Assembly (NCBI GenBank): GCA_036386515.1
Contig: DASVVO010000069.1
Location: forward strand, 45,226-109,225
Reading direction: 5' to 3'
Origin: JAIVJZ01 sp036386515
GTDB taxonomy: Bacteria > Acidobacteriota > Blastocatellia > Pyrinomonadales > Pyrinomonadaceae
DNA length: 64,000 nucleotides
Part shown: one piece after another, positions 59,089 through 64,000 of the stretch
How the letters are laid out: each line of letters starts with the position of its first letter
Position numbering within the stretch: position 1 is the first letter of the stretch
The notes under the pieces: generated by a model
Databases searched by the model: none
Told to the model about the DNA's origin: nothing
What the model saw: the letters and a program-made list of their open reading frames with translations, nothing else
Program-made: the position numbers and the translations under genes

Positions 59089-59367
59089 TGCTCCTTAAAC
59101 AAGCCGCGTGCCGCGCCGCGCCCGTGCGCCACACGGCGCAAAACTCGCCAAAGCGCGCCCCCGCGCGACCCGGCTAAAAATTGGAAGTCGCTCGCTCGCG
59201 GTTTCCCGTCAACCTGACGCGTCAGGCTGACTTCACAGTCGCGCCCTGACCGAAGCGACGCGCGACGCAAAACCAAGCGCGGCGGCACTTCCAGTTTTTT
59301 TCCGCGCCCGCCCGCCTGCCGCGCGTTTGACAACTTTCACCCCACTGGCGCACTCTTCAAAAACAGC

Positions 59368-59454
59368 GACAGGTGACAGGTGACAGGTGACAAGTTGGAA
59401 ACACGGAACCCGTTCCGGCTTGTCACCTGTCACCTGTCACCTGTCACCTGTCAC
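59368..59454. repeat. Heptad-word hairpin (hairpin 14, word GTGACAG)
   Basis: Left arm 59368-59394, right arm 59419-59454, with an inner CGGAAC/GTTCCG stem. It lies directly before the MFS start codon. Confidence 0.95.
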
Positions 59455-59461
59455 TCTTCTT

Positions 59462-60805
59462 ATGTCCGTCGGCTATCTCGAATTGCTGCGTGAGAATCGC
59501 GGCTTCCGGCAATTGTGGCTCGGCCAGGTGGTGAGCCAACTCGGCGATTGGTTCGACACCATCGCCGTGATGACGCTCGTGTTGAACTTGACGGGTTCGG
59601 GGCGCGACGTGGGGCTGATCATGGTGGCGCGTTTCCTGCCGAGCGTCATCGCCGGGCCGCTCTCCGGCGTCGTCGCCGACAGGTTCGACCGGCGTATGAT
59701 CATGATCGTGTCCGACGTGTTGCGCGCCGTCGTCGTGCTCGGCTTCCTGTTCGTGCGCCGCCCCGATCAAATCTGGATCATCTACGCGCTGACCGTCTTG
59801 CAACTCACCTTCTCGACCTTCTTCGAGCCGGCGAAATCGGCCGCCATCCCTTCCATCGTGGCGAAAGACGAACTCGTCTCGGCCAACGCCATCTCGTCGG
59901 TCACGTGGTCGGCCATGCTCACGCTCGGCGCGGTGGCGGGCGGATTGGTGACGGGCGTGTTCGGCACGGACGCCGCGTTCGTCGTGGATTCCGCGACCTA
60001 CCTCGTCTCCGCCGCGCTCATCTGGAGCGTGCGCTTTCCCCGCCGCGCGCCGCGCGAGAAAACCCGCCTCACCCTCGCCAAGGCGCTCGGCATCACCGAC
60101 ACGCTCGAAGGCATTCGCTACGTGCGCACGCGGCCGCGCGTGCTCGCCCTGCTGGCGGTGAAGCCCGCGTGGGGTCTGGGCGGCGGCATCCTCGTGCTGC
60201 TGGCGGTCTTCGGCGAGAAAATTTTCCCCGTCGGGCAGAGCGCGGCGACCGGCATCGGCGTGCTCTACGCCGCGCGCGGCATCGGCACGGCCATCGGCCC
60301 CGTCTTCGCGCGCCGCCTCGCGCGCGACTCGCGCGAGGCGATGCAAACCATCATCGGCCTCTCGTTCATCGTCGGCGGAGTTTTCTACGCGGCCTTCGGC
60401 GGCGCGACCAACTATCCGCTCGCGCTCCTCATGCTGCTCCTCGCGCACATGGGCGGCAGCATCCTCTGGGTCTTCTCCACGGTGCTGCTGCAACAGGGCG
60501 TCGAAGACAACTTCCGCGGGCGCGTCTTCGCCGCCGAACTCGCTCTACTCACGCTGGCGATGGCCGCTTCCAACTACGTCACGGGCGAACTGCTCGACCG
60601 CTTCAACTATTCGCCGCGCGTCGTTACCGTCGGCATCGGCATTCTCTTCCTCTTGCCCGGCCTGCTCTGGTTCGCCACCGCCCGCTGGTGGAACAGAGAG
60701 CGCAGCCCCTCGGCACATGCCGACGCGCCCACGGGCGAGCCTTCCGCCCTGAGCGACGCGCCGCTGCGCGAGGCCGCCGCGAAGATTCACCTCTCAAGCG
60801 ATTAA
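59462..60805 (+). CDS. MFS transporter
   Basis: 447 residues from the ATG at 59462; the frame before it runs through the hairpin. About 12 TM helices. 'GVVADRFDRRMIMIVSDVLR' is the MFS loop 2-3 signature (GxxxDRxxRR) and 'NRGFRQLWLGQVVSQLGDWF' is the typical N-terminus of the enterobactin-exporter/macrolide-efflux-like MFS group (MFS_3). A mirrored loop 'GPVFARRLARDSREAMQ' is in the second half. It probably exports a small molecule with proton exchange. The C-terminal 45 residues are soluble and Ser/Ala/Glu-rich. It has no obvious functional tie to its neighbours. Confidence 0.92.
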   Translation: MSVGYLELLRENRGFRQLWLGQVVSQLGDWFDTIAVMTLVLNLTGSGRDVGLIMVARFLPSVIAGPLSGVVADRFDRRMIMIVSDVLRAVVVLGFLFVRRPDQIWIIYALTVLQLTFSTFFEPAKSAAIPSIVAKDELVSANAISSVTWSAMLTLGAVAGGLVTGVFGTDAAFVVDSATYLVSAALIWSVRFPRRAPREKTRLTLAKALGITDTLEGIRYVRTRPRVLALLAVKPAWGLGGGILVLLAVFGEKIFPVGQSAATGIGVLYAARGIGTAIGPVFARRLARDSREAMQTIIGLSFIVGGVFYAAFGGATNYPLALLMLLLAHMGGSILWVFSTVLLQQGVEDNFRGRVFAAELALLTLAMAASNYVTGELLDRFNYSPRVVTVGIGILFLLPGLLWFATARWWNRERSPSAHADAPTGEPSALSDAPLREAAAKIHLSSD

Positions 60806-60853
60806 CAAGCAATGAAGCGTCAACTATCATCAGCGCGGGTGGAGGCTTAAACG

Positions 60854-61645
60854 ATGGACTTCGGATTGACGGGGCGCGTCGCGCTCGTGGCGGCGGCAAG
60901 CAAGGGGATCGGTTTTGCGTCGGCGCGCGAATTGGCGCGCGAGGGCGCGCATGTGTTCTTGTGTTCGCGCGACGAGGAGCGGGCACGCGAGGCCGCGCGG
61001 CGGATCGCCGAAGAGACGGGCGCGCCGTGCGAAGGCGTGCGCGCCGACGTGACGAACGAAGCGGACACGCGCGCCTTCGTCGAACTGGCGCGCGAGCGCG
61101 CCGGGCGCGTGGACATTCTCGTCACGAACGCGGGCGGGTCTCCGGCGGCGACATTTGAAAGCGCGGATTTGGAGATGTACCGCCGCGCGTTTGAACTGAA
61201 CGCGCTCTCGGCGGTGCGGCTGGCGCAGTTGGTCGTGCCCGAGATGTGCGCGGCGGGTTGGGGGCGCGTGATTAACGTCACTTCGATCTCGGTCAAACAG
61301 CCGATCGAGGGGTTGCTGCTGTCGAACACGGTGCGCGCGGGCTTGACCGGCTGGGCGAAGACGCTCTCGACGGAGGTAGCCGCCGCAGGCGTGACGGTGA
61401 ACAACGTCGCGCCCGGCTACACCTTGACGGAACGGCAGGACGAACTGGCCGCCGCGCGCGCGGGACAAAGCGGCAAGTCGAAGGAAGAATTGATCGAGAT
61501 GTGGGCGGCGCAGGTTCCGATGCGGCGGCTCGCGGCGGCCGAAGAGATCGCGGCGGCCGTCGCCTTCCTCGCCTCGGAGCGCGCCTCATACATCACGGGC
61601 GTTACGTTGCAGGTGGACGGCGGCTGGGTGCGCGGGCTGTTTTAG
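60854..61645 (+). CDS. SDR-family protein with altered catalytic residues
   Basis: 263 residues of the SDR Rossmann fold: 'ALVAAASKGIGFASARELAR' (cofactor loop AAASKGIG), 'VTNAGG' and 'NVTSISVKQPIEGLLLSNTV'. Where the catalytic Tyr-x3-Lys should be, the sequence is 'LLLSNTVRAGLTGW': Ser replaces Tyr and Arg replaces Lys. The rest of the fold, including 'VAPGYTLTERQDELAAARAG' and 'GVTLQVDGGWVRGL', is normal. Such SDRs may have a different mechanism or have lost dehydrogenase activity. It follows the MFS gene by 48 bases. Confidence 0.88.
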   Translation: MDFGLTGRVALVAAASKGIGFASARELAREGAHVFLCSRDEERAREAARRIAEETGAPCEGVRADVTNEADTRAFVELARERAGRVDILVTNAGGSPAATFESADLEMYRRAFELNALSAVRLAQLVVPEMCAAGWGRVINVTSISVKQPIEGLLLSNTVRAGLTGWAKTLSTEVAAAGVTVNNVAPGYTLTERQDELAAARAGQSGKSKEELIEMWAAQVPMRRLAAAEEIAAAVAFLASERASYITGVTLQVDGGWVRGLF

Positions 61646-61663
61646 ATGCGAGGCGAACGCTGA

Positions 61664-62317
61664 ATGACGACGACGGAGAACAACATCGTCGAAGCGCGGC
61701 GCGCGCGCGTCGGCGTCGGCGAACTCGACCACGCGGAGTGGGCGCGGGCGCGCCCCGCGAGGCTGGGGCATTATTGGTCGGGCGCGGCCGCGCCCGTCGC
61801 GCGTCAGGCCGAAGCGCGCCTCCTGTGGGACGAAGAGGCATTGTCGGTGCGCTTCGTTTGCGCGCAGCGCGAACCGCTCGTGGCGAGCGCGAGTCCGCAA
61901 TGTGAGCGAAAGACGCTGGGGCTGTGGGAGCGAGACGTGTGCGAGATGTTCGTCGCGCCGTCAGCGTCCGACCCGGCGCGTTATTTTGAATTTGAAGTCG
62001 CGCCGACGGGCGAATGGCTCGACCTCGCCGTGCGGCTGACGGCCGCCGGGCGCGCCACCGAGTGGGACTTTGATTCGGGGATGACGGCGGCGGCGCGCCT
62101 CTCCGCCGATTCCTTCACGGTGGCGATGCGCGTGCCGTGGCGCGCCTTCGGCAACGGCGGCGCGCCGCCGCGCGCGGGCGAGCATTGGCGCGTGAACCTG
62201 TTTCGCTGCGTGGGCGCGGGCGAGACGCGCGGTTACGTCGCGTGGCAGCCGACGTTCACGCCCGCACCGAACTTCCACGTGCCCGAGAAATTCGGCCGTC
62301 TACGCTTCGCCGATTGA
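61664..62317 (+). CDS. CBM9-like (DOMON-type) domain protein
   Basis: 217 residues with no signal peptide. The fold of carbohydrate-binding module family 9-like domains is suggested by 'RLLWDEEALSVRFVCAQREP', 'LWERDVCEMFVAPSASDPAR', 'YFEFEVAPTGEWLDLAVRL' and 'RVPWRAFGNGGAPPRAGEHW'. These domains bind sugars or haem-like ligands in secreted proteins; a cytoplasmic, stand-alone copy is of unknown role. It lies 18 bases after the SDR gene on the same strand and may be co-transcribed with it. Confidence 0.75.
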   Translation: MTTTENNIVEARRARVGVGELDHAEWARARPARLGHYWSGAAAPVARQAEARLLWDEEALSVRFVCAQREPLVASASPQCERKTLGLWERDVCEMFVAPSASDPARYFEFEVAPTGEWLDLAVRLTAAGRATEWDFDSGMTAAARLSADSFTVAMRVPWRAFGNGGAPPRAGEHWRVNLFRCVGAGETRGYVAWQPTFTPAPNFHVPEKFGRLRFAD

Positions 62318-62462
62318 GCGTGTCTCACCTCGCCTCTCAAGCACGGCCGCCGCGCCCTTCCATGTAGCGTCCGGCCAAACTTCCCAAAAGCTCCCAAACT
62401 ACACGGCCGCTCATCCTAATGAGAGACGACGACGCAAGGCGATGCCTTGACCTCGCCCCGCG

Positions 62463-62540
62463 TTCGACGTGGCGCGTTACGCGCCGAACAAATTTCGACG
62501 TGGCGCGTTACGCGCTGAATAAATTACGTGCTGAATAAAT
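62463..62540 (+). repeat. Tandem 31-bp duplication plus a partial copy
   Basis: Two units (62463-62493 and 62494-62524) differ at two positions, and a shortened third copy follows (62525-62540). Each full unit contains the palindrome GGCGCGTTACGCGC or close to it. It lies between convergent genes. Confidence 0.85.
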
Positions 62541-62555
62541 TACAGGCGATGCCGC

Positions 62556-62981
62556 TCAAGCCTGCCGTCTCAGGTAGTCTTCGAAGCGCGCGCGGTCGGC
62601 GTCGCTCATCTCTGCGATGCGGACGCCGATGAGATAACCGGCGGCCGCGCCTTCGTGTTCGAGTTGTTCGTAGCGCACGGGCGCGACGCGCAGTTCGGCG
62701 CGGCCGTCTGGAAGTTCGAGTATGAGGTGCAGGGTTTGATCGGGCGCGGTGAGATAGCGGTCGTTGATGCGGATGGCGGGGACGACGAGGCCGAGGCCGG
62801 TCGTGCTGAGGTCGCTGGTTGCGCCTTCGAGATAGGGCGCGTGTTCGAGTTGCTCGCGGCTCAGTTTCGGGTCGAAGATCGAGACGTTGAAGGATACGCT
62901 CAGGCGGTAACGCCGCGCGCGTCGGCGGTTGCCGATGTACACGCGCATGCGCGCGACCATGGAACGCATCAGTTCCGGCAT
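62556..62981 (-). CDS. PilZ-domain c-di-GMP receptor
   Basis: 141 residues. The PilZ c-di-GMP-binding motifs are present: the Arg motif 'RRRARRYRLSVSF' (RxxxR) near residue 20 and 'DLSTTGLGLVVP' (DxSxxG) near residue 57. A beta-barrel of about 90 residues follows. It probably changes an envelope or motility process on binding c-di-GMP; the HD-GYP/GGDEF protein nearby could set that level. No second domain is attached, so it acts through a partner. Confidence 0.9.
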   Translation of the reverse strand: MPELMRSMVARMRVYIGNRRRARRYRLSVSFNVSIFDPKLSREQLEHAPYLEGATSDLSTTGLGLVVPAIRINDRYLTAPDQTLHLILELPDGRAELRVAPVRYEQLEHEGAAAGYLIGVRIAEMSDADRARFEDYLRRQA

Positions 62982-62994
62982 AAGTTTTTAAGAT

Positions 62995-63090
62995 GGGGAA
63001 AGGGGAAGGGGGAAAGGGTAAAGGGTAACAGCGGAAGCGCGACAGTTTGATCTTTTCCCTTCCCCTTTCCCCCTTTACCCCTTTCCCCTT
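62995..63090. repeat. Heptad-word hairpin (hairpin 15, word GGGAAAG/GGTAAAG)
   Basis: Left arm 62995-63028, right arm about 63053-63090, using the same words as hairpin 11. It lies in the gap between the NTF2-like and PilZ genes. Confidence 0.92.
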
Positions 63091-63094
63091 CGAC

Positions 63095-63913
63095 TTACTT
63101 CTTCACCTGCGGGTTAAGCGGCTTGCCGCCCGTGTCTTTCTGCTGCATGCCGCTCTGATCCATGTAGTAGGAGAGCAGGCCGGTGCGCCCGTAGCGGGTG
63201 GGTTCGGCGCGGACGCTGTAACTCTTCCCGTCGCGGCCGAGCGTGATCTGAAAAGCGTAGCCGAGCGTCCGCGCGCTTTCGACCTCTTCGCGCAGCGCGG
63301 GTTTGCCAGCGATGAGCGCGGGCATCTCCGCGAACCGCCCGCCGTTTTGCGCGCTGTAGGCCGCTTCGGCGTTCGCCAGTTTCAGGAGCAGAGCCTCCAC
63401 CTCTTTGTGGTGCGTCTCGATGCGGGCTTTGAGAAAAAACTCCTTGCCGTCGCGTTTGACGATGGCCTCGTTTTCGGCGTCGCCGAAAATCCACGCCCCG
63501 TCCGCCCCACGCATCAGCGTGATCGCTTCGAGTTGCGCGCTCTCCCCGCCGACGCGCGCAAAGACCGTCGCCGTGTTGCCGCTGATCTGTTCGCCGCCAA
63601 ACTCGATCTTCTCCGGCACCGCTCCGGCCAGTTTCTCAAACTCCGGCTGCAACTCGGCAAACTCCTCCGCGCTCAAACCTTCCAGCGCGGACTTGTAGAT
63701 CGAGAGCGCGAAGGCTTCGCGGAAACGCCGCTCGCGCAGGGCTTTGTAAAATTCTGTCACGGTCTGGATCGGCGTGCGGGCTTGCGCCGCCGCGCTCGCG
63801 GTTTGCGCGCGCGCAGAGAGGCTCACGCCGGAACTCAAGACGAGGAGCAACAACGCCGGCACGAGCCAACGAGCGGAACGCGCGCGCATGCGGCGAGGCA
63901 TGAACTCTTGCAT
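63095..63913 (-). CDS. Exported NTF2-like / DUF4878-type protein
   Basis: 272 residues. After a basic N-terminus and a hydrophobic leader (WLVPALLLLVLSSGVSLSAR) comes an NTF2-like region (about residues 45-160: 'PIQTVTEFYKALRERRFREA', 'TATVFARVGGESAQLEAITL') of the kind seen in lumazine-binding/DUF4878 lipoproteins. The C-terminal part (about 165-265) has a helix and beta region that recalls type IV pilin globular domains ('LANAEAAYSAQNGGRFAEMP', 'GYAFQITLGRDGKSYSVRAE'). Function unknown. It is upstream of the PilZ gene on the same strand, separated by a heptad-word hairpin. Confidence 0.75.
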   Translation of the reverse strand: MQEFMPRRMRARSARWLVPALLLLVLSSGVSLSARAQTASAAAQARTPIQTVTEFYKALRERRFREAFALSIYKSALEGLSAEEFAELQPEFEKLAGAVPEKIEFGGEQISGNTATVFARVGGESAQLEAITLMRGADGAWIFGDAENEAIVKRDGKEFFLKARIETHHKEVEALLLKLANAEAAYSAQNGGRFAEMPALIAGKPALREEVESARTLGYAFQITLGRDGKSYSVRAEPTRYGRTGLLSYYMDQSGMQQKDTGGKPLNPQVKK

Positions 63914-64000
63914 GTCGGATATTTCCTTCGGACGGGTAAAATGTGTGCGACGCGCCCGTGCGACGTAGCAATCGCGGGGAGCGCGTCACACTAGATAGAG

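Larger units (their letters stand above)
58717..59461. other. 745-bp non-coding divergent region rich in RNA-like structure
   Basis: No gene is supported on either strand. It holds a nested double hairpin (58801-58902), a perfect three-way junction (59026-59088), a 14-base palindrome CCTGACGCGTCAGG near 59212, and heptad-word hairpin 14. The promoters of the HD-GYP and MFS genes must also lie here. Confidence 0.6.

Noticed and set aside
59387..59461. Upstream extension of the MFS gene through the hairpin
   Set aside because: The added residues are translated heptad words; the ATG at 59462 gives a normal MFS N-terminus.

Overview
The window is GC-rich bacterial chromosome, closely packed on both strands. 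PEP-CTERM and CsgG-family proteins, several caspase-like proteins, DUF4384 proteins, a Ser/Thr kinase fused to a cyclase, and a long arom-CoA catabolic cluster together suggest a Gram-negative Acidobacteriota-type organism, perhaps Blastocatellia. This placement is inferred from gene content only.

Layout. (1) 1-15 kb: the start of topA; a minus-strand RND efflux operon (membrane-fusion lipoprotein, RND pump, TolC-like channel, second fusion-like lipoprotein, small membrane protein); a hypothetical gene; small exported proteins (Spy/LTXXQ-like, a nonapeptide-repeat protein, a glycine-zipper protein); an ECF sigma / membrane partner / Spy-like unit; and dprA. (2) 15.4-26 kb: exported or membrane signalling proteins on the minus strand: DUF4384 protein, caspase with WG repeats, kinase-cyclase-DUF4384 fusion, caspase with FGE-sulfatase domain, CsgG-family protein, and a secreted protein with a caspase-like His/Cys pair. 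(3) 26.2-31.4 kb: agmatinase, then a three-gene module (small membrane protein, CHAT protease, ParA-like ATPase with membrane and coiled-coil segments). The module is bracketed by copies of a dispersed repeat and lies beside a TnsD/TniQ-like fragment and a selenocysteine tRNA gene.

(4) 31.5-49.7 kb: CoA-dependent aromatic degradation. boxC and boxB are followed by a TetR regulator, hicBA, three crotonases, an SDR, a RidA-family protein, an acyl-CoA dehydrogenase, the two halves of an anthraniloyl-CoA monooxygenase/reductase as separate convergent genes, kynureninase, tryptophan 2,3-dioxygenase, a methyltransferase, an aryl-CoA ligase and a thioesterase. Read as a pathway: tryptophan to formylkynurenine, kynurenine, anthranilate, anthraniloyl-CoA, a dearomatised CoA ester, then beta-oxidation-like steps. 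Kynurenine formamidase, BoxA and BoxD are not in the window. A promoter (TTGACC-N17-TAAAAT) with a perfect palindrome at the expected start point precedes boxC and is the best candidate site for the TetR.

(5) 49.9-64 kb: a PEP-CTERM protein, a TPR protein, a hybrid histidine kinase with an NtrC-type regulator, an HD-GYP/GAF/GGDEF protein, an MFS transporter, an SDR with a degenerate active site, a CBM9-like protein, a PilZ protein and a secreted NTF2-like protein.

Sixteen intergenic hairpins run through the window. Most have arms built of tandem words of about 7 bases, with the same word inverted on the other arm. The words differ between hairpins while the architecture is kept. They are concentrated in the catabolic region and absent between about 10.4 and 33.3 kb.
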